From: an uncultured Armatimonadota bacterium
GTDB taxonomy: Bacteria > Armatimonadota > Fimbriimonadia > Fimbriimonadales > Fimbriimonadaceae
DNA length: 33,457 nt
Reading direction: 5' to 3'
NCBI GenBank assembly: GCA_903833215.1
Contig: CAILEM010000041.1
Coordinates: 1 to 33,457 of the forward strand
Shown piece by piece: positions 6,504 to 15,700 of this stretch (its first letter is position 1; each line of letters opens with the position of its first letter). Both the position numbers and the translations under genes were made by a program. Under the pieces are notes generated by a model, which was not told the origin of the DNA, did no database searches, and saw only the letters and a list, made by a program, of their open reading frames with translations.

Positions 6504-9500
6504 TTAGGGAGTCACAGAGAGGTTTGCACTCTTTATGACTCCGGCGAGCGATGCCGTAATCGTCACAGACGTCTGTTGTGTGACGCCTTTGTGTGTGATC
6601 TTGAAGGTGGCGGTAGCCTTTCCAGCCGGGATTGTCACGGTTGCGGGCGTTGCCGCCGCATTCGCATTGGAACTGCTCAAGGCAATCACCAAGCCTCCGG
6701 TTGGAGCGACTCCTGAAAGTGTCACCGTGCCCGTTACAGCAGTAGTCGCACTTCCCTTAACGGATGCTGGAGCAATCGTAACCGATACGAGGGTTGGCGT
6801 TTGGATCGTGAGGCCCGCCTGCTTTGAACTGGTACCGAGTGTGGCAGTGATAGTGGCCGGTGTCGACGAGGTGACCGCGGTGGTTGTGATGTTAAAGATC
6901 CCAGTGGTCAGACCCACACCGACGGATGCTGTTGCGGGCACAACTGCGAACTTGGAGCTTGATGCTAGCTTGACCAAAACGGCTCCACTCTTTGAGCTTG
7001 GTGTCGCGTTCAAGGTGACGTTTCCGATCACTTTGTTCCCACCGATGACGTTCGTTGGGTTCAAGGTGAGGGCCGTGACCAAGAACGGATTGACGCTTAG
7101 AACAGCAGACCGCGAATTGCCGCCAGCTGTCACCGTGATCGTGACGTTCTGAGTCGTACTAACGATGAGGTGCGTCACTGCGAAGACTGCAGTGCTTTGT
7201 CCGCTCTGAACTTTAACGGATGCAATCACCGTTGCTGTTTTCGTATTGGAGCTCTTGAGCGAGACCGTGATACCAGCCGCTGGTGCAGGTCCACTAAACG
7301 TTACCGTTCCTGAGACATTGGTTGAAGACCCGCCAATGACACTTGTGGGACTCAAAGTTACGCCTATAAGTGTGGTTGGTTGAATGACGAGATTGGTCGA
7401 TTGAGTGCTTGATCCGAGCGTTGCCGTAATCGTTGCGGTAACACTTGCGGTAACAGACTTTGTCGATACTGTAAATGTCGCCGAAGTTGTGCCTGCGGCA
7501 ATCTGTACTGAGGCGGGAACGATGGCATTCGTATTGTTGGACTTCAGGGTTACTGTGAGTCCTCCAGTCGGTGCCGCTCCATTTAGGCTAACAGTTCCCG
7601 TCGCCGTGATGCCTCCTGTGACGGGGGATGGATCGATCGATACACTCACCAGCGATGCCGGATTGATTGTTAATGATGTAGTGACAGTTGTCGAATCGAG
7701 AACAGCCGTAATCGTGGAAGTGATCGTCGAGGCTTGACCGCTCGTGCCGACGGTGAACGTCGCTGAAGTTGTGCCAGAGGCTACCGACACAGAAGCGGGA
7801 ACGTTCGCTCCCGTCCCGGCGGACAAGTTAACCACCACTCCACCCACGGGAGCCGGGCGAGAAAGGCTAACCGTGCCTGTCGATGAGTTTCCTCCGACGA
7901 TGGAGTTGGGTGAGACCGACACGTTGGCAAGGAGCGGAGTTAAGACCGTCAACTGAGCGGTCGCGCTGCTGTTGTTCAGAGTCGCCGTGATCGTCGCGGT
8001 CACCGTATTTGTGACTGGCGAGGTTGCAATCGTAAAGGTTGCTGTGGTTGCCCCCGCTGGAACAACAACAGTGGCGGGTGTCACCGCATTTGAGCTGTTC
8101 GAGGATAGGGCAACCGTCGTTCCATTCGCTGGTGCCGCGCCGTTGAGCGTAACGGTCCCAGTGGCGGATATGCCACCGATCACTGTGTTTGGCGAAATGC
8201 TTACGGATGTGACTGTCGCCGGATTCACCGTCAGGGAAGCCGACTTCGCAACTCCACCTTGAGATCCGATGATTGTGGCGATTGTCGACACTGCCACTGA
8301 CTTCGTGGTGATGCTGAACGTTGTTGTCAGTGCACCGGCCGGAACTGTAACGGAAGCAGGCACGACCGCACTTGTTGAGTTCGAGGAAAGACTAACTGCG
8401 AGACCACCCGCCGGGGCTGGCCCAGTCATCGTGAGAGTTCCTGTCGAAGGCGCTCCCCCAATGACTGTGGCTGGTGCAATCGCGAGGCTCTGAAGTGTCG
8501 CCGGTGTGATGGTCAAAATCGCCGTTTTCGCGACGGAATTGAGATTCGCCGTGATTGTTGCAGAGGTCGTCGCTGCTACCGCTGAAGTCGAAATATTAAA
8601 TGTGCCAGACGTTGCGCCGGCCGCGACCGTCACGGTTGCTGGAACGGTTGCACTGGAGCTACTCGATGTCAGGCTAATTACCGACCCATTTGGCCCAGCG
8701 GCACCATTGAGTGTTACCGTTCCGACCGAAGCGTTACCGCCCGTTACAGACGTCGGAGTAAGGCTGATACTCGTCAAGGCAGCTGGGTTGATGGTAAGTG
8801 AGGCGGTCTTGGACGTTGCACCAAGAGTCGCCGTAATGGTTGCATTGGTGATCGTTGAGACGCCTGTTGTATTGATCGTGAATGTTGCCGATGTGGCACC
8901 TGCTGCGACTGTAACGGTCGCTGGCAAGGTTGCGCTGGTGGTGCTGGAAGATAAGCTGACGACACTTCCACCCGTTGGCGCTGCTCCGTTGAGAGTCAAC
9001 GTGCCAGTGGAGGTCAGACCTCCGATGAGGCTGGTTGGATTGACAGTAAGGTTGGACAGGACCGCTGGCGTAATCGCCAATGTGGTCGTTTGCGTTGAGG
9101 TCCCTTGCTTTGCCTGAAGCGTCGCCGTAGTGTTGGCGCCAACTGCGGTTGTGTTAACCGTAAACGATGCGGATGTTGCCCCGGCCGCGACAGTCACGGT
9201 TGCGGGAACGGTCGCGCTTGCCGTATCAGAGCTGAGGTTTATGACAAGACCTGCGCTGGGAGCTTGGCCATTGAGAGACACCGTGGCTGTCGCCGAGTTG
9301 CCGCCAAGCACCGAGTTCGGCGTAACACTGATTCCTGTGAGTGAGGCTGGGTTGATCGTAAGATTCGCCGTTTGCTGACTGCTTCCAAGCGAACCTGTTA
9401 TTGTGGCCGTGGTTGTGGTCGCCACAGCCGTCGTGGTTACTGTGAATGTCGCTGTTGAACTGCCAGCGGCAACCGTGACTGTTGCCGGGACGGTGGCGCT

Positions 9501-9917
9501 AGATGAATTCGATGCGAGTCCAACCTTGGTGCCGCCTGCCGGGGCGTTGCCACTGATGGTCACTGTACCAGTCGAAGAGTTTCCGCCGACAACCGTCGTT
9601 GGTGCAAGAGTAACCGACGAAAGCGTCAGAACGGTGACAGAGATCGTCTGGGTTAGAGTTGTGCCGTTATACGTCGCGCTTAATACAGAAGATCCGTTTG
9701 AAGCCAAAGCGGCATTGGTGTTGATGGTGAATGTTGCCGACGAAGATCCAGCGGGAACAGTCACAGATGTGGGTACGGTTGCGACAGAGGTTGTCGCCGA
9801 CGAAAGTGAAATGACAATGCCTCCGACAGGCGCCGCGGCGGATAACGTGACGGTTCCAGTCGATGTGTTGCCTGCCGAAACAGACGATGGCGAGATGGTG
9901 AAGGTGCTGAGGGTTGG
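6504..9917 (-). repeat. Ig-like repeat tract, about 12 units
   Basis: Twelve consecutive units of ~94-95 codons can be counted from their opening motifs (for example LTLSSVTLAPTTVVGGN, ASLTGISVTPNSVLGGN, PTLVSVTIAPASVKGSA). The tract ends exactly at the stop codon with NLSVTP. Unit 10 and the last unit contain a V-x-GTVT insertion and a VTH/ITH segment, unlike the regular units. Confidence 0.88.
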
Positions 9918-12602
9918 GTTATTCACCGAGGCAATCTGAAGTCGCCATAGACCACGACCATAGGTGCCTGCGTTCAGGTAGCCCGTACCTGGAACAGCAA
10001 CCAAGTCGTCAACAATCACGTTTGGCAGTCCGAGAGGTGACCCAGCGTTAGACCATGTTGCGCCCGAATCGGTGGTCTCGAAGACACCAACGTCGGTTCC
10101 GACAAACCACGTGGTCGATGGGTGGGTCAGGTCACGTGCAATCGCGTTGAGTGAGACATCGGGCAAAGAATTTGAGCCGCTGCCACTCAGTTTTGTAAAG
10201 ACGGCCGGATTCGCTGTTGTATCGCTGCATCGATAGAAGTGTCCGGTTCCTTTCCCAGCGCCGCCAAATCCGAGAACGATATCTTTCGGATTTGCTGGGT
10301 CGACGGAAATAGAAGTTAGGGACTGCTTGGGCAAGCTGCCATTCCCGTTCGCATTAAGGTGAACCCAAGACGAGCCCTGGTTTGCCGTCATCCAAATCGC
10401 ACCGTCACTGGAGCCCGTATAGATTCGATTGGAATCTGAAGGAGCAACCGTAACGCACTGAAGGATCGCACCGTTACCGCCATTGGTGATGTCTTGATTT
10501 CCAAGTGGCCCCGTCCATTGCTGGGTGGTTTCATTCCACTGATAAACGAAATTTGATCCGGTGTAAACGAGGTTGGACTTAAGGGGATCAATCCCCATCG
10601 CACATATGAACGGCGCGTTACCCGAGAACGGATTTCCCCAACTCCCTATTCGATTCTCAGTTTGCCAGCCATCAGTCGTGTTAATGATTGTCAGGTCGTA
10701 AATGGTTGCGTACTGGAACAGCGGGTTAAGCGGATTTACAGCAACACCACCACCATCACCGCCAGCCACGCTGATCCAGTTTTGGATATCTCCAGTGGAT
10801 GCAGGTGAAGCGTTATCTTGAGAGCCACCCAACGCGATATCTGGATTAGACGGGTGCATCGCGATGTGATAAAACATCGTGTTACCGAGGTTCTTGTTGA
10901 GGTCTGTAACGGTGGGGACGAAGTTCGGGTTGAAGGTAACGCCGTAGACGCCACCGTCATTGCTGAAAATCGCTGCATTGGGATTGCTGGGACTTACTGC
11001 CAGGCAGTGTTGGTCGTTATGGGCAATAGCTTTGCCGTTCTGGTTATACGTTGGTCCACCAATCGAAACCCACGAATTTCCGCCGTCGGTTGACAGCTGG
11101 ATGTCAATTTCGCCGAGGAAAAGGACGTCGGTAGTACCGCCCGCCTGAACCCGGCTACCGCACTCCAAGTGGTAGTCATACCAACTCTGGGAAAAGTTGT
11201 AGTTCGTTCCGACTTCATTTCCGGTGGGTAGATTTCCGCTCTTGTCGTTCCACGATCCACCTTGGTTTGAACTTGTGTAAAGTGCTTGGCGCTCCGAATC
11301 GAGGACGTAAACGTTGTTAGGGTCGGTCGGCGAAGTCGCGACTTCATAGGCAAATCGGTAGTTGCCGTCGGCGGGAACTGGACTGCTCAGCAATTGCCAT
11401 GTAGCACCATGGTCGTCCGACTTGTACAAGCGTTGGGTTTGGTTCCCGCCGGTCGCGTATCCTGCGGCGACGGCGTAGAAGCGAGTGTTTCCACTACTCG
11501 GTGCGCTCGCAGCCATGGTTGGCCAGATGTAGTATTGGCCGCCTAGCGCGACTTTTGTCCACGTAGCACCAGCATCAGTTGAACGGAACATCCAACCGCT
11601 AAAAGTATCGACATCTCCAGTACCGGCGATCAGCGTCTGGGAGTTGGTTGGGTCGATGAGGATGTGGTTGACCCCGACTTTGCCCATCGCTCCAATGGCT
11701 ATCTCAGTCCAAGTAGTGCCGCCGTCGGTGGACTTCATAATGCCGTAACTTCCAACAAGTTGGCCATGATAATCGCCGCGACCCACGTAGATCGTGTTGC
11801 CGTTTTTCGGGTCGATGGCGATGCAGTTGATGGCAAGCTGAGTCCACGTACTTGATAGCCATGTCCAAGTGGCACCACTATCCTTACTGCGCCACAAACC
11901 GCCCTGAGCGGCACCAGCATAGATGGTCTGAGAGTCCGCGGGATCGAAGGCAACCGCATTGACGCGACCGTTGATTGCGCCGACTCCATAGTAAGGATTG
12001 TAGGGAACCGACATATTGGTTGGACCAATGAATGTCCAGTTGATAGACGATCTTGGCTGAGACCCAAGCATCGAACTCCGAACAGAAGCTGGCTTCATTC
12101 GCGAGACATGCTCTCGAGCCTTGTCAAACGCGTTCCAATCAAAGGAGTCGTCAGATCCGGCACGCTGACTGATAAAGTATCGGTGGGCACGTAGGTAGTC
12201 CACCTTCTCGTTTTCTTCCTGCTCTTTCTTGCTCTTCGCCGCCTTCGGGTCGCGATGTTTGCGTTCTCTTTCTTCTTCGCGCGTGAACGCTTCGATCTTC
12301 CTGTCTATCGAACTGATGGAGTTCATGTTGACGGGTTGTTCATCGGCTTCGAGAGGTTGGACTCCCGTGATCTTCTCTAGGCGCTCTCGCGCCTTTTCCT
12401 CATCCACGGATGGGTTAAGTTGGATGAGATAAATGGAACTGCCGCGTTCTCGCGTCACGATCTTGCCGATTGGTTGGACGGCGGATGCCAGCCTTTCAAC
12501 GGATACGGTTGGTTTGATCTTAACGTAGAACTCAGCCCCCTTTTTGAGGTTCCCGGAAGACAGGCCTGAGAATAATGCGAGAGCCGATAGAAGAATTGTC
12601 AA
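6504..12602 (-). CDS. Giant secreted ASP-box (sortilin-like) propeller protein with Ig-like repeats
   Basis: This protein of 2032 residues begins with a short hydrophobic, signal-like N-terminus (1-17). Residues 22-92 resemble a fervidolysin/subtilisin-type propeptide fold (FYVKIKPTVSVERLASAV, then IYLIQLNPSVDEEKARERL), and a charged low-complexity stretch (98-135) follows. Residues ~188-890 hold a beta-propeller with ASP boxes (S-x-D-x-G-x-T-W) at about 239, 291, 341, 395, 444, 504, 739 and 843, as in BNR/sortilin-like proteins. About 12 Ig-like repeats fill 896-2032. Nothing identifies an enzyme active site; such propellers usually bind carbohydrate or protein. The start is a TTG at 12602 with CAGGG about 8 bases upstream; no in-frame ATG lies between it and the upstream stop. 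The downstream S53 gene follows after 26 bases. Confidence 0.88.
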   Translation of the reverse strand: MTILLSALALFSGLSSGNLKKGAEFYVKIKPTVSVERLASAVQPIGKIVTRERGSSIYLIQLNPSVDEEKARERLEKITGVQPLEADEQPVNMNSISSIDRKIEAFTREEERERKHRDPKAAKSKKEQEENEKVDYLRAHRYFISQRAGSDDSFDWNAFDKAREHVSRMKPASVRSSMLGSQPRSSINWTFIGPTNMSVPYNPYYGVGAINGRVNAVAFDPADSQTIYAGAAQGGLWRSKDSGATWTWLSSTWTQLAINCIAIDPKNGNTIYVGRGDYHGQLVGSYGIMKSTDGGTTWTEIAIGAMGKVGVNHILIDPTNSQTLIAGTGDVDTFSGWMFRSTDAGATWTKVALGGQYYIWPTMAASAPSSGNTRFYAVAAGYATGGNQTQRLYKSDDHGATWQLLSSPVPADGNYRFAYEVATSPTDPNNVYVLDSERQALYTSSNQGGSWNDKSGNLPTGNEVGTNYNFSQSWYDYHLECGSRVQAGGTTDVLFLGEIDIQLSTDGGNSWVSIGGPTYNQNGKAIAHNDQHCLAVSPSNPNAAIFSNDGGVYGVTFNPNFVPTVTDLNKNLGNTMFYHIAMHPSNPDIALGGSQDNASPASTGDIQNWISVAGGDGGGVAVNPLNPLFQYATIYDLTIINTTDGWQTENRIGSWGNPFSGNAPFICAMGIDPLKSNLVYTGSNFVYQWNETTQQWTGPLGNQDITNGGNGAILQCVTVAPSDSNRIYTGSSDGAIWMTANQGSSWVHLNANGNGSLPKQSLTSISVDPANPKDIVLGFGGAGKGTGHFYRCSDTTANPAVFTKLSGSGSNSLPDVSLNAIARDLTHPSTTWFVGTDVGVFETTDSGATWSNAGSPLGLPNVIVDDLVAVPGTGYLNAGTYGRGLWRLQIASVNNPTLSTFTISPSSVSAGNTSTGTVTLSAAAPVGGIVISLSSATTSVATVPTSVTVPAGSSSATFTINTNAALASNGSSVLSATYNGTTLTQTISVTVLTLSSVTLAPTTVVGGNSSTGTVTISGNAPAGGTKVGLASNSSSATVPATVTVAAGSSTATFTVTTTAVATTTTATITGSLGSSQQTANLTINPASLTGISVTPNSVLGGNSATATVSLNGQAPSAGLVINLSSDTASATVPATVTVAAGATSASFTVNTTAVGANTTATLQAKQGTSTQTTTLAITPAVLSNLTVNPTSLIGGLTSTGTLTLNGAAPTGGSVVSLSSSTTSATLPATVTVAAGATSATFTINTTGVSTITNATITATLGATSKTASLTINPAALTSISLTPTSVTGGNASVGTVTLNGAAGPNGSVISLTSSSSSATVPATVTVAAGATSGTFNISTSAVAATTSATITANLNSVAKTAILTITPATLQSLAIAPATVIGGAPSTGTLTMTGPAPAGGLAVSLSSNSTSAVVPASVTVPAGALTTTFSITTKSVAVSTIATIIGSQGGVAKSASLTVNPATVTSVSISPNTVIGGISATGTVTLNGAAPANGTTVALSSNSSNAVTPATVVVPAGATTATFTIATSPVTNTVTATITATLNNSSATAQLTVLTPLLANVSVSPNSIVGGNSSTGTVSLSRPAPVGGVVVNLSAGTGANVPASVSVASGTTSATFTVGTSGQASTITSTITAVLDSTTVTTSLTINPASLVSVSIDPSPVTGGITATGTVSLNGAAPTGGLTVTLKSNNTNAIVPASVQIAAGTTSATFTVSTKSVTASVTATITATLGSSTQSTNLVIQPTTLIGVTLSPTSVIGGSSTNVSGTVTFSGPAPAAGITVSLKSSNTKTATVIASVKVQSGQSTAVFAVTHLIVSTTQNVTITVTAGGNSRSAVLSVNPFLVTALTLNPTNVIGGNKVIGNVTLNATPSSKSGAVLVKLASSSKFAVVPATASVGVGLTTGIFNITTTAVTSSTPATITATLGTSSKQAGLTIQTPTLVSVTIAPASVKGSATTAVTGTVTLSGVAPTGGLVIALSSSNANAAATPATVTIPAGKATATFKITHKGVTQQTSVTITASLAGVIKSANLSVTP

Positions 12603-12719
12603 ATGATTACCCTGGAAAAATGAACGAGTCGCTTAAGTTTACGACACCGCGTGTAGAAGTGGAATCAGCCTGAGGCTTAAGCAACGTTTCGAACCCAACT
12701 TCTTAACTTGAATACAGAA

Positions 12720-12755
12720 AGAGGGGGCGAACCTCACGAAAGATTCGCCCCCTCT
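12720..12755 (-). terminator. Terminator hairpin after the 3105-aa gene
   Basis: A 12-base inverted repeat (12720-12731 with 12744-12755, GAGGGGGCGAA core) lies 33 bases beyond the stop on the minus strand and is followed there by TTTCTGT, a weak U-tract. Position and stem strength support termination of the giant sedolisin transcript. The propeller gene would therefore have its own promoter in 12603-12719, where I see no convincing -10/-35 pair. Confidence 0.65.
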
Positions 12756-12763
12756 ATGATGCA

Positions 12764-12782
12764 CTCTCCGGTACCCGGAGAG
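12764..12782 (-). other. Second hairpin directly after the 3105-aa gene stop
   Basis: CTCTCCGG (12764-12771) and CCGGAGAG (12775-12782) form an 8-base stem around a three-base loop, 6 bases past the stop codon. No U-tract adjoins it. It may protect the mRNA 3' end or work with the terminator next to it. Confidence 0.45.
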
Positions 12783-12787
12783 GTGAT

Positions 12788-15700
12788 TTACGGTGTGATC
12801 GTCAGCGCAGCGGACTGAGTCAGTCCAGCCAGCGTTGCCGAGATGTTGGCGGTGGTGTTTGAAGTCACCGTAACTGTGTTCACCGTGAAGGTCACGGATG
12901 TGGCTCCTGCCGGAATCGTTACCGTCGCCGGAAGAGTTGCACTTGTAGAGTCCGATGCCAATGTGATGGTGAGTCCACCTGTTGGTGCCGGTCCCGTAAG
13001 AGTTACCGTGCCGGTGGATGAAGTCCCACCGGTAACGGATGTTGGGTTGAGTGTCACCGAAAGCAGCGTTGGCGCTTTGATGATGATCGTGGCTTGAACC
13101 GTGGCGTTGTACTTAGTGGAGACAACGACGGTGGTATCGGCAGCAAACACGCTAGCAGTGAGTGTGAATGTCGCCGAGGTTGATCCAGCCGGAATCACGA
13201 TAGTTCCCGGGATGGTGATCGCATGGGAGACGCTTGTGCCCCATGACACGGTTGCGCCGCCTGCTGGTGCAGGACCGTTGAGGGTCAAGGTTCCAGTTGC
13301 CGTCGCTCCACCGTTTATTGTCGACGGTGAGATCGCGAGCGAAATCAGCGAGACAGGTGTAACGGTGAGATTCGCAGACTTCGTCACTCCACCAAAGGTG
13401 GCGGAGATCGTAACCGTGAGGTTTGCTGCCTGGTTCGTTGTTGCGATGCTGAATGTTGCCGTCGTAGCTCCGGCAGGGACCGTCACCGTAGCTGGAACTG
13501 TCGCCCCAGCCGTCGATGCGAGCGTGACGACGACTCCACCAGTTGGTGCAACTCTTGCGAGTGTTACCGTTCCCGTTACTGTGTTTCCGCCCGCGATTGT
13601 CGTCGGCTTGACCGAAACTGCGGAGAGAAGAGGAGTTTGAATGGTAAGCGTAGCGCTTGCTGTAACACCACTCAACGCGCCTGAGATCGTCGAGGTTGTT
13701 GCTGCCGCAACGATTGTTGTCGAGATTGGGAAAGTGGCCGATGTGGCTCCCGCTGCTACCGTCACCGAAGCTGGGACGATTGCGCTTGTGCTTGTTGAGG
13801 CCAGTTGCACCACGGTACCGCTCGCAGGAGCAGGACCGCTAAGAATGACTGTTCCTACCGAAGGATCTCCACCGGCAAGTGTCGACGGGTTTAGGGTCAA
13901 GCTTGTCAGAGAAGGAGGGTTAATCGTTAGGACAGCGGTCGTCACCAAACCGCCTTGGATGGCGGTGATGGTTGCTGGCGTCGGCCCAGCAACCGGTGTT
14001 GTGGTGATGGTGAAGGTTGTGGTCGTTGCTCCTGCCGGAATTGTTACGGTGCTTGGAACCGTAGCGCTCGACGACTTGGAACTAACCGATACAACCACCC
14101 CACCCGTTGGCGCGGGGCCGTCAAGTGTAAGGGTGCCTATGGAAGAGTTACCGCCGGTCACCGTTGTCGGCGAGAGTGTTAGGCTCGTCAAAACCGGAGG
14201 ATCGATCGTGAGTGTTGCGGTTGAAGAAACTCCACCTTGGGTTGCCGTGATGGTCACCGGAGTGGATGTCACTACAGGAGTTGTGCTTACCGTAAAGGTT
14301 CCCGTGGTTGCTCCCGCAGCCACCGTCACAGATACCGGAACAGTTGCGCTTGTTGAGCTTGAGCCCAGCGTAACGACGAGCCCACCGGTTGGAGCTGCGC
14401 CGGTCAATGTAACCGTTCCGGTGGAAGGCTTACCACCCTTTAGCTGAACTGGGTTCAACGTCAAGGACTGCAGCTTTGCCGCCTGGACCGTCACCGTCGT
14501 GGCAACGGTTGTCGTCCCAGATTTTGAGTAGAGCGTTACAGTAGCGTCTGCTGCAACTGGCAGAGTTGCCACTGTGAACGTAACAGAAGTTGCTCCAGCT
14601 GGGATCGTCAAGCTTGCCGGATTTGGCAGAGCATTCTTGTTTGATGTGGAGAACACAACGGCCATTCCACCTGTCGGAGCAGGGCCGTTTGTGGTCAGTG
14701 TTGCGGTAGCAGAGTTCCCACCGATTAGTGTCGATGGAACGACAGTTAGGCTTGACAGAACCACCGGAGTGAGATTCAGAGTCGCCGTTCGAGTAACTGT
14801 GAACAACGATGCAGTGATCGTTACACTCAGGTTTGCCGACTGGTTGAGAGTGGTAATGGAGAAGGTCGCGGAGGACGATCCCGCCGGAACGTTGACCGTT
14901 GCAGGCACCGATGCACCTGCGGTTGCCGAAAGGCTCACGTTCACGCCACTGGCTGGTGCTGCCTGTGTGAGGGTTACCGTGCCCGTAACTGTATTTCCAC
15001 CCGCCGTTGTTGATGGCTTGATCGCCAACGTGTAGAGTGCCACGGAGTTGATCGTCAAGACGGCTGTCTTGGTCGTCCCACTTAGAGACGCCGAAATCGT
15101 TGCCGAAGTCGTCGTCGTAACCGATGTCGTGGTTACCGTGAACGTTGCTGTCGTCGCACCCGCAGCCACTGTTACCGTTGCTGGTACAGACGCGCTGGTT
15201 GAGTTAGACGAGAGAGACACGACTGTTCCGCTCGGTCCCGCTGGACCTGTGAGGGTTATCGTTCCCGTCGATGTTGCTCCGCCAGTAACGGTGCTTGGCG
15301 CCAATGTGACGCTCGTCAGGGTCGCTGCCGTGATCGTCAGGTTGGCCGATTTGGTCGTGCCATTGAACACTCCAGATATCGACGCCGTCGCCGAAGCAGA
15401 GACTGCCGAAGTGCTAACGGTGAAGGTCACACTCGTTGCGCCACTCGGAACCGTGACTGTCGCTGGGACAGTGGCATTTGAGTTGTTCGACGAGAGCGTA
15501 ACGACAATGCCGTCTGGCCCTGCTGCTCCCGTGAGGGTCACAGTGCCAGTCGATGAGTTGCCGCCGATCACCGAGGTCGGTGAAACTGCGAGGCTGCTGA
15601 TTGACGCTGGGTTAATCGTGAGCGTTGCAGTTTGAGTCGAGGCTCCTGCCGTTCCAGTGATGGTTGCCGTTGCTGCAGCCGATACCGCAGTGGTGGTTAC

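Noticed and set aside
6535-9939. Plus-strand V/T/A-rich ORFs opposite the propeller protein's repeats
   Set aside because: Same explanation: antisense shadows of the Ig-like repeat codons.
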